From assembly GCA_963764195.1 (NCBI GenBank), contig CAVXRG010000007.1:62001-126000 (forward strand): DNA of 64,000 nucleotides. Reading direction: 5' to 3'. The stretch comes from JBDSSS01 sp963764195. GTDB taxonomy: Bacteria > Actinomycetota > Actinomycetes > Actinomycetales > Dermatophilaceae. Shown here piece after piece: positions 26,506 through 36,101 of the stretch (within the stretch, counting starts at the first letter, position 1; each line of letters opens with the position of its first letter). Made by a program: the position numbers and the translations under genes. The notes under the pieces are model-generated. The model did no database searches, was not told the origin of the DNA, and saw only the letters and a program-made list of their open reading frames with translations.

Positions 26506-27911
26506 GCGAGCCCACCCAGCAGTTCCGGACCGAGCACGACTCGATGGGCGAGGTGCAGGTCCCCGCCGACGCCCTGTGGGGGGCCCAGACCGCCCGGGCC
26601 GTGGAGAACTTCCCGGTCAGCGGTCAACCGGTCCCCGTCGGGGTCATCCACGCCCTGGCCCTGCTCAAGGCCGCGGCCGCCGAGGTGAACGCCGACCTCG
26701 GGGTCATCGACGCCGGCGTCGCGGCGGCCATCGCCGGCGCGGCCCGCGAGGTCGCGGACGGCCGGCACGACGGCCAGTTCCCGATCGACGTCTTCCAGAC
26801 CGGCTCCGGCACCTCGACGAACATGAACGTCAACGAGGTCGTCAGCCGGATCGCCCACCTCGCCAGCGGGCTCGCCGTCCACCCCAACGACGACGTCAAC
26901 GCGGGCCAGTCGAGCAACGACACCTTCCCCAGCGCCCTGCGGATCGCGGCGACGCGCGCGGCCGTCGACGACCTCGTGCCCGCGCTCGAGCACCTCGCGG
27001 CGGCTCTGGGACGCAAGGAGGCCGAGTTCGCCGAGGTCGTCAAGGCCGGCCGCACCCACCTGATGGATGCCGTCCCGGTGACGCTCGGGCAGGAGCTCGG
27101 TGGCTACCGTCGCCAGCTCGAGCTCGGTGCCGCCCGCGTCGCGCACGCCGCGCGGGCCACCCGCGAGCTCCCGCTCGGCGGGACCGCGGCCGGGACCGGC
27201 CTCAACGCCGCACCCGGATTCGCCGCTGCCGTCATCGCCCGGGTCGCCACCGAGTCGGGCATCGACTTCCGGGAGGCCGAGAACCACTTCGAGGCGCAGT
27301 CCACCCAGGACGCCGTCGTCGAGCTGTCCGGCGCCCTCAAGGTCGTCGCCGTCGGCCTGACGAAGATCTGCAACGACCTGCGCTGGATGTCGTCCGGACC
27401 CCGCACCGGCCTCGGAGAGATCCACCTGCCCGACCTCCAGCCCGGGTCGAGCATCATGCCCGGCAAGGTCAACCCCGTCATCCCCGAGGCGACACTGATG
27501 GCCTGCGCCCAGGTGATCGGCAACGACGTCACGGTCACGACCGCGGGCGCCGCCGGCAACTTCGAGCTCAACGTCATGCTGCCGGTGCTCGCCCGCAACG
27601 TCCTCGAGTCGATCGCGCTGCTGTCCACCACGACCCGACTGCTCGCCGACCGCGTCGTCGACGGCATCACCGCCGAGGTCGAGCACGCCCGGGCCCTCGC
27701 CGAGAGCTCGCCGAGCATCGTCACGCCGCTCAACCGCTACCTCGGATACGAGGCGGCCGCGGCCGTCGTCAAACAGGCGGTGAAGCAGCGGCGGACGATC
27801 CGCGAGGTCGTCCTCGAGCAGGGCCACGTCGAGCAGGGCCGGCTGACCGAGCAGCAGCTCGACGAGGCCCTCGACGTGCTCTCGATGGCCCGTCCGCACG
27901 ACGCGGACTGA
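26502..27911 (+). CDS. fumC: Class II fumarate hydratase
   Basis: 469 aa. FQTGSGTSTNMNVNEV (about 97-112), the AGRTHLMDAVPVTLGQE segment and the superfamily signature GSSIMPGKVNP (about 318) are intact. It interconverts fumarate and malate in the TCA cycle as a cytoplasmic tetramer. It lies 57 bases behind rarD; the korAB-rarD-fumC order puts two TCA-cycle steps together. Starts at the last ATG of an 11-base tandem repeat. It converges on the polyprenyl synthase gene across a 63-bp spacer. Confidence 0.97.
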   Translation: MSEPTQQFRTEHDSMGEVQVPADALWGAQTARAVENFPVSGQPVPVGVIHALALLKAAAAEVNADLGVIDAGVAAAIAGAAREVADGRHDGQFPIDVFQTGSGTSTNMNVNEVVSRIAHLASGLAVHPNDDVNAGQSSNDTFPSALRIAATRAAVDDLVPALEHLAAALGRKEAEFAEVVKAGRTHLMDAVPVTLGQELGGYRRQLELGAARVAHAARATRELPLGGTAAGTGLNAAPGFAAAVIARVATESGIDFREAENHFEAQSTQDAVVELSGALKVVAVGLTKICNDLRWMSSGPRTGLGEIHLPDLQPGSSIMPGKVNPVIPEATLMACAQVIGNDVTVTTAGAAGNFELNVMLPVLARNVLESIALLSTTTRLLADRVVDGITAEVEHARALAESSPSIVTPLNRYLGYEAAAAVVKQAVKQRRTIREVVLEQGHVEQGRLTEQQLDEALDVLSMARPHDAD

Positions 27912-27974
27912 CCCGCGCGTTCCAGCGACGAGCCGGCCCGCCGGACGACACCGCTCTCTCCGCCGACGGGTGGG

Positions 27975-28985
27975 TCAGCCGGTTCGGTCGACGACGGAGA
28001 CGGCCAGGGCCTGGAGGGCCGCCTTGGCGTCACTGTCCGGCAGCGGGTCGAGCAGGCGCTGGGCGTCGCGCGCGACGGCAAACGTCTCCTCGCGGGCGGC
28101 CTCGAGCGCCGGGTGCACCCGCAGCAGGGCGAGCGCCTCGGCCACCCCCGCGTCGTCGTCGGAGAGGTCGGCCGAGAGCAGCTCGAGCAGCCGGGCGTCG
28201 GCCGGGTCGGTCGAGGCCCTGGCCCGGATCACCGGGAGCGTGTCGACCCCCTCGCGCAGGTCGGTGCCGGGGGTCTTGCCCGTCTCGTCGGCCTCGGAGG
28301 TGATGTCGATGAGGTCGTCGGCGAGCTGGAAGGCGATGCCGACCTTCTCCCCGTAGAGGCGCATCAGCTCGGCCGCCTCGGGGCTGCCACCGCTGAACAT
28401 CGCGCCGTAACGGGCCGCCGTGGCGATCAGGACCCCGGTCTTGTCCGCGAGCACCCCGAGGTAGTAGTCCACGGGGTCGACCCCCTCGGGGCGGGGCTGG
28501 TCGTCGCGGATCTGTCCCGCGCACAGGCGCACGAAGGTGCGGGCCTGGATGAGCACCGCCTCGGCCCCGAGTCCGGCGATCAGCTCGGACGCGGTGCCGA
28601 AGAGCAGGTCACCGACGAGGATCGCGGTCGAGTTGTCGTAGAGCGCATTGACCGAGGTGACACCCCGCCGCACCTGGGCCTCGTCCATCACGTCGTCGTG
28701 GTACAGCGAGGCGAGGTGGGTCAGCTCCACCCCGGTCGCTGCCCGGACCACGTCGTCGTTGATCCCGTCACCGAGCTCTGCGGCGAGCAGCGTCAGCAGG
28801 GGGCGGAACCGCTTGCCCCCGGCCGCGGCGAGGTGACCGGCCGCCTTGGCGATGAACGGGTCGTCGTGGTCGAGGACCTCGCGCAGGAGGTCGTCGACCC
28901 GGGCGAGCCCGTCGACGAGGCGCGCCGACAGCCCCGGCGTGGCGCCGGGGACGGCGAGGACCGATGGGGTGTCGTGCCTGGACAT
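27975..28985 (-). CDS. Long-chain polyprenyl diphosphate synthase (menaquinone side chain)
   Basis: 336 aa trans-prenyltransferase. GGKRFRPLLTLL, first Asp-rich motif DDVMD (in YHDDVMDEAQVRRG), and second motif DDLID (in FQLADDLIDI) are all present. Small residues rather than aromatics lie just before the first motif (HLASLYHDDVMD), consistent with a long product. It probably makes the C35-C45 isoprenoid that MenA joins to DHNA. It sits immediately downstream of the complete nuo operon on the same strand, separated by a hairpin. Confidence 0.93.
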   Translation of the reverse strand: MSRHDTPSVLAVPGATPGLSARLVDGLARVDDLLREVLDHDDPFIAKAAGHLAAAGGKRFRPLLTLLAAELGDGINDDVVRAATGVELTHLASLYHDDVMDEAQVRRGVTSVNALYDNSTAILVGDLLFGTASELIAGLGAEAVLIQARTFVRLCAGQIRDDQPRPEGVDPVDYYLGVLADKTGVLIATAARYGAMFSGGSPEAAELMRLYGEKVGIAFQLADDLIDITSEADETGKTPGTDLREGVDTLPVIRARASTDPADARLLELLSADLSDDDAGVAEALALLRVHPALEAAREETFAVARDAQRLLDPLPDSDAKAALQALAVSVVDRTG

Positions 28986-29023
28986 GGGGATCCTGTGACG
29001 GGTCAGGGGTCGGGTGGGTCGGG

Positions 29024-29041
29024 CTGAGCCTGGTGGCTCAG
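29024..29041 (-). terminator. Hairpin just after the complete nuo operon
   Basis: CTGAGCC and GGCTCAG form a perfect 7-bp stem around the loop TGGT, 4 bases past the nuoN stop. There is no T-run; it could be a terminator or a partial stop before the polyprenyl synthase gene. Confidence 0.5.
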
Positions 29042-29045
29042 GAGC

Positions 29046-30650
29046 TCATCGGACGAACAGCGAGGCCCGGTCGGCGAGGTCGAGCAGCGCCGAGGGGACG
29101 ATGCCGAGCGCCAGCGTGATCATCGTGCCGATCGCGATGGAGAACGTCGTCGCCACCGAGGGCGTCACGACCTGGACCGAGTCGTCGGGGGCGTCACTGA
29201 AGAACATCAGCACGATGATCCGTGCGTAGACGAACACCGTGATCGCGCTGCACAACACCCCGACGACCGCGAGCACGGTCCCCGTCGCTCCCCCGGTGTC
29301 GATGGCGGCCGAGAAGACGGCGAACTTCGCGACGAAACCAGAGGTGAGCGGGATACCGGCGAAGGCGAGCATGAGGAACGCGAACGCCGAGGCCGTCACG
29401 GGGTGGCGCTTGCCGAGGCCCGCCCACTGCGACAGGTGCGTCGCCTCGGTGCCGTTCTGGCGCACGAGCGAGACGATGGCGAACGCGGCGATCGTCGAGA
29501 AGCCGTAGGCGACGAGGTAGAACAGCACCGCGGCGACCCCCTTCTGGCCGAAGGCGAGCACCCCGACGAGGATGAAGCCGGCGTGCGCGATCGAGGAGTA
29601 GGCGAGCAGCCGCTTGATGTCGGTCTGGGTCACCGAGAGCACGGCGCCGACGACCATCGTCAGCAGCGCCACGACGACGACGGCGTTGCTCCACTGCCAG
29701 CGGCCCGGCTCGAGGCCGACGTAGGCCACCCGGAGGATGGCCGCGAAGGCCGCCGCCTTGGTGCAGGCCGCCATGAACCCCGTGACGGGGGTCGGGGCAC
29801 CCTGGTAGACGTCGGGCGTCCAGGCGTGGAACGGGACCGCGCCGACCTTGAAGAGCAGGCCGACGAAGACGAGGACCGCGCCGGGGACGAGCAGGCCGTT
29901 CATCGCGATCGGACCGGCCGTGATCGCCGCGCTGAGGTCACCGAAGTAGACCGAGCCGGCGTAGCCGTAGAGCAGCGCCGTGCCGAAGAGGAAGAACGCC
30001 GAGGAGAAGGCGCCCAGCAGGAAGTACTTGAGGGAGGCCTCCTGCGACAGCAGCCGGCGACGGCGGGCGAGCCCGGAGAGGATGTAGAGCGGCAGCGAGA
30101 GGACCTCGAGGGCGACGAACATGCCGAGCAGGTCGTTGGCCGCGGTGAAGATCATCATGCCGAGGACGGCGAACATCACGAGCGGGAAGGCCTCGGAGGT
30201 GACCGAGCCGGCGCGGGTCGCCGCGCTCTCCTGCGGGGAGCCGGGGGTCGAGGCCCCGCTCGGGGTGAACGCGTCGGGGCCGACGCCGCCGAAGCGCTCG
30301 GACATCGTCAGCACCCCGAGGACGCTCATCAGCAGGATCGCGCCCATCATGAACAGGGCCGGGCCGTCGATGGACAGGGCGAAGAGGCTGAGGTTGCGCC
30401 CCCCGTCACTGATGCCCATCGTCAGGCCCCGGTGCGACACCGCGACGATGACGGCGACGAAGGCGGCCAGCAGCCCGCCGACGGCGAGTCCCACCTGGAG
30501 GTTGTGCCGCCGCTCGCGGGGCGCGAACGCCTCGACGAGCACCCCCACCAGCGCCGTCGCGATGACGACGAGGAAGGGCAGGACCGCCAGGTAGTCCACG
30601 CTCGAGGTCTGGAAGGCGGCAGGCAGTGCCATCGGAGCGAGGGCGCTCAC
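29046..30650 (-). CDS. nuoN: NADH-quinone oxidoreductase subunit N (complete cluster)
   Basis: 534 aa with about 14 membrane helices. FVGLLFKVGAVPFHAWTPDVYQGAPTPVTGFMA (about 265-295) holds the pump Lys, and LEVLSLPLYILSGL holds the conserved Glu. Last gene of the 14-gene operon. GTG start in a GTGA overlap with nuoM; a second in-frame ATG six codons later is an alternative. Confidence 0.95.
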   Translation of the reverse strand: MSALAPMALPAAFQTSSVDYLAVLPFLVVIATALVGVLVEAFAPRERRHNLQVGLAVGGLLAAFVAVIVAVSHRGLTMGISDGGRNLSLFALSIDGPALFMMGAILLMSVLGVLTMSERFGGVGPDAFTPSGASTPGSPQESAATRAGSVTSEAFPLVMFAVLGMMIFTAANDLLGMFVALEVLSLPLYILSGLARRRRLLSQEASLKYFLLGAFSSAFFLFGTALLYGYAGSVYFGDLSAAITAGPIAMNGLLVPGAVLVFVGLLFKVGAVPFHAWTPDVYQGAPTPVTGFMAACTKAAAFAAILRVAYVGLEPGRWQWSNAVVVVALLTMVVGAVLSVTQTDIKRLLAYSSIAHAGFILVGVLAFGQKGVAAVLFYLVAYGFSTIAAFAIVSLVRQNGTEATHLSQWAGLGKRHPVTASAFAFLMLAFAGIPLTSGFVAKFAVFSAAIDTGGATGTVLAVVGVLCSAITVFVYARIIVLMFFSDAPDDSVQVVTPSVATTFSIAIGTMITLALGIVPSALLDLADRASLFVR

Positions 30651-32275
30651 TTCGTGCTCCCTTCAGCCGTTCCGGCTGTCGACCCCGCGAGCGGGGTGCT
30701 GTCGGTCTGGACGTAGGACAACGAGGTGTCGACGGCCGGGTTGATCAGGTGCAGGGCGAGGTTGGGGAAGAAGCCGAGGATGACGAACGACGCGATGAGC
30801 GGCGTCGCCACGAGCTTCTCGCGCAGAGAGAGGTCCTTGACGATCGCCAGGCCCGCCCGCTTGCCGACGGCACGCTCGCCGTCGGTCATCCGGGCCTCGG
30901 CCCGCTCGCCGATGAGGCCCTCGGGCTTGGGGCCCGTCATGACCTTCTTGTACATGAGCAGCACGTAGAGCGCCGCGAGGATGATGCCGACCGTGGCGAT
31001 GACCGCGGCCGCCGGCTGCGTCGGGAAGGTCCCGACGAGCACGAGGAACTCCGAGACGAAGCTCGACAGGCCGGGCAGGGCCAGACCGGAGAGGCCCGCG
31101 ACGAGGAAGATCCCGGCGAGCCCGGGGGCGACCCGCTGCCACCCGCCGTAGTCGGGGATCCGTTTGCTCCCCCGCCGGTGGACGAGCATCGCCGCGAAGA
31201 GGAACAGGCCGGCGGTCGAGAAGCCGTGGTTGACCATGTAGAGCGTCGAGCCGGCCATGCCGACGTTGGTGAAGGCGAAGATCCCCAGCACGATGAAGCC
31301 GAAGTGGCTCACCGACGTGTAGGAGATCAGGCGCATCATGTCGGTCTGGCCGATCGCGAGCAGCGCGCCGTAGAGCACGGAGACCACGGCGAGCACGATG
31401 ACGACGGGCGTGGCCCACGTGCTCGCGTCGGGGAAGAGCTGGAGGCAGAAGCGGATCATCCCGAAGGTGCCGACCTTGTCGAGCACGCCGACGAGCAGCG
31501 TGGCCGTGGCCGGGCTCGACTCGGTCGCCGCGTCGGGCAGCCAGGTGTGGAAGGGCACCATCGGCGCCTTGACCGCGAAGGCGAGGAAGAAGCCGACGAA
31601 GAGCAGTCGCTCGGTCGTCGGGTCCATCGACAGGCCCGTGAGCCGCTCGATGAGGAACCCGTCGGTGCCACCGGGACCCTGCAGGTAGAGGGCGATGACG
31701 GCGACGAGCATGACGAGCCCGCCGGCGAGCGAGAAGAGGAGGAACTTCATCGCGGCGTACTGCCTGCGCGGCCCGCCGAAGCGGCCGATGAGGAAGTAGA
31801 TCGGGATGAGCATGGCCTCGAAGAAGACGTAGAAGAGGAAGACGTCCGTCGCGGCGAACACCCCGACCATGAAGGTCTCGAGGACGAGGAGCAGCGCGAA
31901 GTAGGTCTTCACCTTCTGCGCGCCGGCCCGGTCGTCCTCCCCCGGCACGTCGTGCCAGGCGGCGAGCAGGCAGATCGGCGTGAGCACGAGCGCCATGAGG
32001 ATCAGCACGAGGGCGATCCCGTCGACGCCGAGGGAGTAGGAGACCCCGAACTGCGGGATCCACGAGACCTGCTCACCGAGCTGGAACTGCGCGCTCGAGC
32101 CCGTGTCGAAGCGCGTCGCGGCGATGATGCCGACGACGAGCGTCAGGAGCGAGAAGCCGAGGGCCATCCGCTTGGCGTTCCGGGCCGATCCCGGAACGAA
32201 CGCCACGAGGAGCGCCCCGACGAGCGGGATCACCCCCATGATCGTCAACCAGGGGACGGTGGTCGTTGCAGTCAT
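30647..32275 (-). CDS. nuoM: NADH-quinone oxidoreductase subunit M (complete cluster)
   Basis: 542 aa. Conserved FYVFFEAMLIPIYFLIGRFGG (about 150-170) carries the key Glu, and AVKAPMVPFHTWLPDAATESS carries the pump Lys. GVLDKVGTFGMIRFCL is also typical. Start at 32275 in a TGATG junction with nuoL; a longer upstream frame is Arg/Pro shadow. Full-length compared with family. Confidence 0.95.
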   Translation of the reverse strand: MTATTTVPWLTIMGVIPLVGALLVAFVPGSARNAKRMALGFSLLTLVVGIIAATRFDTGSSAQFQLGEQVSWIPQFGVSYSLGVDGIALVLILMALVLTPICLLAAWHDVPGEDDRAGAQKVKTYFALLLVLETFMVGVFAATDVFLFYVFFEAMLIPIYFLIGRFGGPRRQYAAMKFLLFSLAGGLVMLVAVIALYLQGPGGTDGFLIERLTGLSMDPTTERLLFVGFFLAFAVKAPMVPFHTWLPDAATESSPATATLLVGVLDKVGTFGMIRFCLQLFPDASTWATPVVIVLAVVSVLYGALLAIGQTDMMRLISYTSVSHFGFIVLGIFAFTNVGMAGSTLYMVNHGFSTAGLFLFAAMLVHRRGSKRIPDYGGWQRVAPGLAGIFLVAGLSGLALPGLSSFVSEFLVLVGTFPTQPAAAVIATVGIILAALYVLLMYKKVMTGPKPEGLIGERAEARMTDGERAVGKRAGLAIVKDLSLREKLVATPLIASFVILGFFPNLALHLINPAVDTSLSYVQTDSTPLAGSTAGTAEGSTK

Positions 32276-34245
32276 CAGGAAATCACCCACAGTGCACCGA
32301 GAATGGCGACGACGCCGGCGAGCATCGTCAGGGCATAAGAGCGTGCGAACCCGTTCTGGATCCTGCGCAACCGGGAGGAGGTCCCCCCGACGAGGGCGGC
32401 CAGGCCGCCGGCCGCGCCGTCGACCCCCTTGCCGTCCGCGAAGACCATCGAGCGGGTCAGGTGGATCCCGGGACGCATGAGCAGCGCCTCGTTGACCTGG
32501 TCCTGGTAGAGGTCGACCCGTGCCGCCCGCGTGAGCAGGCTGCCGGCCGGGGCCGCCTCCGGGACGCGGTCGCGCCAGTAGAGCATCCACGCGTAGGCGA
32601 TGCCGCCGGCGACGAGCAGCAGGGTCGCGGCCATCAGCACCGGGACCGGGAGCACCGGGTGGGCGCCCTCCGGCTCGGCACCGGTGACCGGCTCGAGCCA
32701 GGAGGTGAAGAACCCGGTCGGGCCGAGGATGAGGCCGAGGAAGGCCGAGCCGACCGCGAGGATCATCATCGGCACGGTCATCAGCAGGCCCGACTCGTGC
32801 GGGTGCACGTCGTCGGTCCACCGCTTCTTGCCGTGGAAGGTCATGAAGAACAGGCGCGACATGTAGAAGGCCGTGATGCCGGCACCGATGAGGGCGGCCA
32901 TGCCGAAGACCCAGGGACGCCAGCCCTCCCCGATGAACGCGGCCTCGATGATCTTGTCCTTGCTCCAGAAGCCGGAGAAGGGGGGCACGCCGAGGATCGC
33001 GAGCCAGCCGATGCCGAAGGTGGCCCAGGTGATCTTCATCGCGCCGGACAACCCGCCGAAGCGGCGCATGTTGACCTGGTCGTTCATGCCGTGCATGACC
33101 GAGCCGGCACCGAGGAACATCCCGGCCTTGAAGAAGCCGTGCATCAGCAGGTGGAAGATCGCGAAGGCGTAGCCGACCGGACCGAGCCCGGCCGCGAGCA
33201 TCATGTAGCCGATCTGGCTCATCGTCGAGGCGGCGAGCGCCTTCTTGATGTCGTCCTTGGCGCAGCCGACGACCGCCCCGAAGACGAGCGTGATGGCGCC
33301 GACGATGACGACGACGAGCTGCGCGGTGGGCGCGGCCTCGAAGATCACCGAGCTGCGGACGACGAGGTAGACGCCGGCCGTGACCATCGTCGCCGCGTGG
33401 ATCAGCGCCGAGACGGGGGTCGGGCCCGCCATCGCGTCACCGAGCCAGCTCTGCAGCGGGAACTGCGCGGACTTGCCGCAGGCACCGAGCAGGAGCATCA
33501 GCCCCATCGCCGTCATGAAGGCCTGGTTGACGCCGTTCAGTCCGGCGACGCCCTCGTTGACGGTCGCGAAGTCGACGGCCCCGAACTGGAAGAACATGAT
33601 CATGATCGCGATCGACAGCCCGAGGTCACCGACGCGGTTGGCGACGAACGCCTTGTTCGCGGCGGTCGCGTAGGCCGGGTTCCAGTTCCAGAAGCCGATG
33701 AGCAGGTAGGACGCGAGACCGACCCCCTCCCAGCCGACGTAGAGCAGCAGGTAGCTGTCGGACAGCACGAGCAGCAGCATCGCCGCGACGAAGAGGTTGA
33801 GGTAGGCGAAGAAGCGGCGCTTGTCGGGGTCGTGCTCCATGTAGCCGAGCGAGTAGACGTGGATGAGCGACCCGACGAAGGTGATGAGCAGGACGAAGAC
33901 CATCGAGAGCTGGTCGATCTGCAGACCCGCGGTGACCTTGAAGGCACCGCCGGCGATCCAGTCGAACAGCTGCACGCCCTGAGAGCGGCTCTCGGCGTCG
34001 CGGCCGAGCATCGCGATGAAGACGAGCGCACCGATGACGAACGAGCCCCACGAGAGGCAGGTCGCGAGGACCGGGCCGAACTTGTCGGTCCGGTGTCCCC
34101 CGAGGAGCAGCAGCGCGGCCCCGACCATCGGCAGCGCGACGAGCAACCAGGCGTATGCCGTGATGCCCGTGGCCGCGTGGACCTCACCTTCATGCGTGGC
34201 GAGCCCAGCGGCATACGTGCCGAGGGTGTTGGCGATTGTTCCCAT
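32275..34245 (-). CDS. nuoL: NADH-quinone oxidoreductase subunit L (complete cluster)
   Basis: 656 aa, about 16 membrane helices with the lateral helix at the C-terminus. YVGWEGVGLASYLLIGFW (Glu) and GKSAQFPLQSWLGDAMAGPTPVSALIHAATMV (Lys) are intact, so proton translocation is expected. AAGG-type Shine-Dalgarno is present in the 13-base gap after nuoK, the only place besides nuoA-nuoB where neighbouring genes of this operon do not overlap. Confidence 0.95.
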   Translation of the reverse strand: MGTIANTLGTYAAGLATHEGEVHAATGITAYAWLLVALPMVGAALLLLGGHRTDKFGPVLATCLSWGSFVIGALVFIAMLGRDAESRSQGVQLFDWIAGGAFKVTAGLQIDQLSMVFVLLITFVGSLIHVYSLGYMEHDPDKRRFFAYLNLFVAAMLLLVLSDSYLLLYVGWEGVGLASYLLIGFWNWNPAYATAANKAFVANRVGDLGLSIAIMIMFFQFGAVDFATVNEGVAGLNGVNQAFMTAMGLMLLLGACGKSAQFPLQSWLGDAMAGPTPVSALIHAATMVTAGVYLVVRSSVIFEAAPTAQLVVVIVGAITLVFGAVVGCAKDDIKKALAASTMSQIGYMMLAAGLGPVGYAFAIFHLLMHGFFKAGMFLGAGSVMHGMNDQVNMRRFGGLSGAMKITWATFGIGWLAILGVPPFSGFWSKDKIIEAAFIGEGWRPWVFGMAALIGAGITAFYMSRLFFMTFHGKKRWTDDVHPHESGLLMTVPMMILAVGSAFLGLILGPTGFFTSWLEPVTGAEPEGAHPVLPVPVLMAATLLLVAGGIAYAWMLYWRDRVPEAAPAGSLLTRAARVDLYQDQVNEALLMRPGIHLTRSMVFADGKGVDGAAGGLAALVGGTSSRLRRIQNGFARSYALTMLAGVVAILGALWVIS

Positions 34246-34258
34246 GCCTTCTCGCTCC

Positions 34259-34558
34259 TTACAGCTTCAGCAGGTTGGCATCGTCGACCGAGGCCGAACG
34301 GCGGGCACGGAAGATCGCCATGATGATGGCGAGCCCGACGACGACCTCGGCCGCGGCGACGACCATCACGAAGAGGGCCATCACCTGGCCGTCGAGGGCG
34401 CCGTGCATCCGGGAGAACGTCACGAGGGAGAGGTTCGTCGCGTTGAGCATCAGCTCCACGCCCATGAACACGATGATCGCGTTGCGCCGGGTCAGGACCG
34501 TGGCCCCGCCGACGGCGAAGAGGATCACCGACAGGTAGATGTAGTGCATCGGGCTCAC
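34259..34558 (-). CDS. nuoK: NADH-quinone oxidoreductase subunit K (complete cluster)
   Basis: 99 aa, three membrane helices. LTRRNAIIVFMGVELMLNATNLSLV and FVMVVAAAEVVVGLAIIMAIFR have both membrane Glu residues of NuoK. The GTG at 34558 in a GTGA overlap with nuoJ gives the usual length and N-terminus (MSPMHYIYLSVILF); an ATG three codons in is possible. Confidence 0.93.
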   Translation of the reverse strand: MSPMHYIYLSVILFAVGGATVLTRRNAIIVFMGVELMLNATNLSLVTFSRMHGALDGQVMALFVMVVAAAEVVVGLAIIMAIFRARRSASVDDANLLKL

Positions 34559-35343
34559 TTGGTGCGCCCCTCCTCGATCTCGTGCTCCATGTGTCTCTCG
34601 ACGTCCTTGAAGCCGTCGGTCGTCGCGACCTGGTCGCGGGCGACGAGGACGCGGGAGACGGACAGCTCGCTCGGGGTGCCGTCGGGCAGCAGCGCCGGGG
34701 TGTCGACCGCGTTGTGTCGGGCGTAGACACCGGGGGCGGGCAGACCGGCGACGTTCGTGTTCTCCCGGACACGGCGCGCGGCCCACTGGGCCTGCGTCAC
34801 CTTCGGCGAGAGGCGCTCGCGGTGGGCGAGGACCATGGCGCCGAGGGCGGCGGTGATGAGCAGGGCGGAGGTGATCTCGAACACCCAGACGTACTGGCCG
34901 AAGATCAGCTCGGCGATGCCCGTCACGTTGCCGGTGTCGCGGTTGGTCGCCACGACCTTGTCGAGGCCGGCCTGCACGGTGGTCGTGTCGAAGACCGCGG
35001 AGCCGATCGCGAAGAAGAGCACACCGGCCAGGCCCACCGAGAGGATGAGGGAGGCCCAGCGCTGGCCCTTGATCGTCTCGACGATCGAGTCCGAGGAGTC
35101 GACGCCGACGAGCATGAGGACGAAGAGGAAGAGCATCATCACGGCGCCGGTGTAGACGAAGATCTGGACGACGCCGAGGAAGTCCGCCTTCTGCATGATG
35201 TAGAAGACGCCGATGACGATCATGACGAGGGCCATCGCGAGGGCCGCGTGCACGGCCTTGCGGGCGAAGAGCAGTCCGAGCGAGGCGAGCACCGCGATCG
35301 GGGCGAGCAGCCAGAAGCCGACTGCTTCGGCGGTGGAGGTCAC
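34555..35343 (-). CDS. nuoJ: NADH-quinone oxidoreductase subunit J (complete cluster)
   Basis: 262 aa. Five helices with FLGVVQIFVYTGAVMMLFLFVLML (about 54-77), the pi-bulge helix region of NuoJ. After the last helix a hydrophilic tail of about 90 residues follows, common in actinobacterial NuoJ but absent from the nuo2 copy. GTG start (VTSTAEAVGFW) in a GTGA overlap with nuoI. Confidence 0.93.
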   Translation of the reverse strand: MTSTAEAVGFWLLAPIAVLASLGLLFARKAVHAALAMALVMIVIGVFYIMQKADFLGVVQIFVYTGAVMMLFLFVLMLVGVDSSDSIVETIKGQRWASLILSVGLAGVLFFAIGSAVFDTTTVQAGLDKVVATNRDTGNVTGIAELIFGQYVWVFEITSALLITAALGAMVLAHRERLSPKVTQAQWAARRVRENTNVAGLPAPGVYARHNAVDTPALLPDGTPSELSVSRVLVARDQVATTDGFKDVERHMEHEIEEGRTK

Positions 35344-36101
35344 AGCTGGGCTCCTTCGCGGGTGTCCTCGGCGGTGGGGTGGTCGGTGTGCGTGACGTCG
35401 TGCTGACCGGGGCGCGACGCGCCGGCGTTGCCGGGGGCGTCGGGGTCGACGTCGCTCTCGTCGACCTCGCCGGCGCGCGCATCGACGTAGTGGCGCTGGC
35501 CGTCGGTCGCGGAGGACACCTTGCCCTGGTAGTAGTCCCGCTCCTCCAGGCCCTCGACCATCGGGAACGGCGGGGGCAGCATGCCCTCCTGCAGCGGCGC
35601 GAGGAGCTGGTCCTTGGTGAAGATCAGCTTGCCCCGGTCGTTGTCGGCCAGCTCGTAGAAGTTCGTCATCGTCAGCGCGCGGGTCGGGCACGCCTCGATG
35701 CAGAGGCCGCAGAAGATGCAGCGCAGGTAGTTGATCTGGTAGACGCGGCCGTAGCGCTCGCCGGGGCTGAAGCGCCCGGTTCCGCCGGGGGTGTCGTCGT
35801 TGTCGGCGCCCTCGACGAGGATCGCGTCGGCCGGGCAGGCCCATGCACACAGCTCGCAGCCGACGCACTTCTCGAGGCCGTCGGGATGGCGGTTGAGCTG
35901 GTGGCGCCCGTGGAAGCGGGGCGCGGTGGGGCGCTTCTCCTCCGGGTACTCCTCGGTCGCGACCTTGCGGAACATCGTCGAGAACGACACCCCGAAACCG
36001 GCGACGGGCGCGAAGAGCTCGGAGAACATCCCCTTGCTCTCGCCCCGGTCCCGGGAGTCGCCTGACGCCTTCCGGGCGTCCTTGTCGGCGTTGTCAGCCA
36101 T
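35340..36101 (-). CDS. nuoI: NADH-quinone oxidoreductase subunit I (complete cluster)
   Basis: 253 aa with two [4Fe-4S] motifs, CVGCELCAWACP and CIFCGLCIEACP, for clusters N6a and N6b. Start MADNADKD at 36101 overlaps the nuoH end by 8 bases and has a very strong AAGGAGGAG Shine-Dalgarno within nuoH. The C-terminal 60 residues are acidic and polar, without the Ala-Thr-Pro repeats of the nuo2 copy. Confidence 0.95.
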   Translation of the reverse strand: MADNADKDARKASGDSRDRGESKGMFSELFAPVAGFGVSFSTMFRKVATEEYPEEKRPTAPRFHGRHQLNRHPDGLEKCVGCELCAWACPADAILVEGADNDDTPGGTGRFSPGERYGRVYQINYLRCIFCGLCIEACPTRALTMTNFYELADNDRGKLIFTKDQLLAPLQEGMLPPPFPMVEGLEERDYYQGKVSSATDGQRHYVDARAGEVDESDVDPDAPGNAGASRPGQHDVTHTDHPTAEDTREGAQL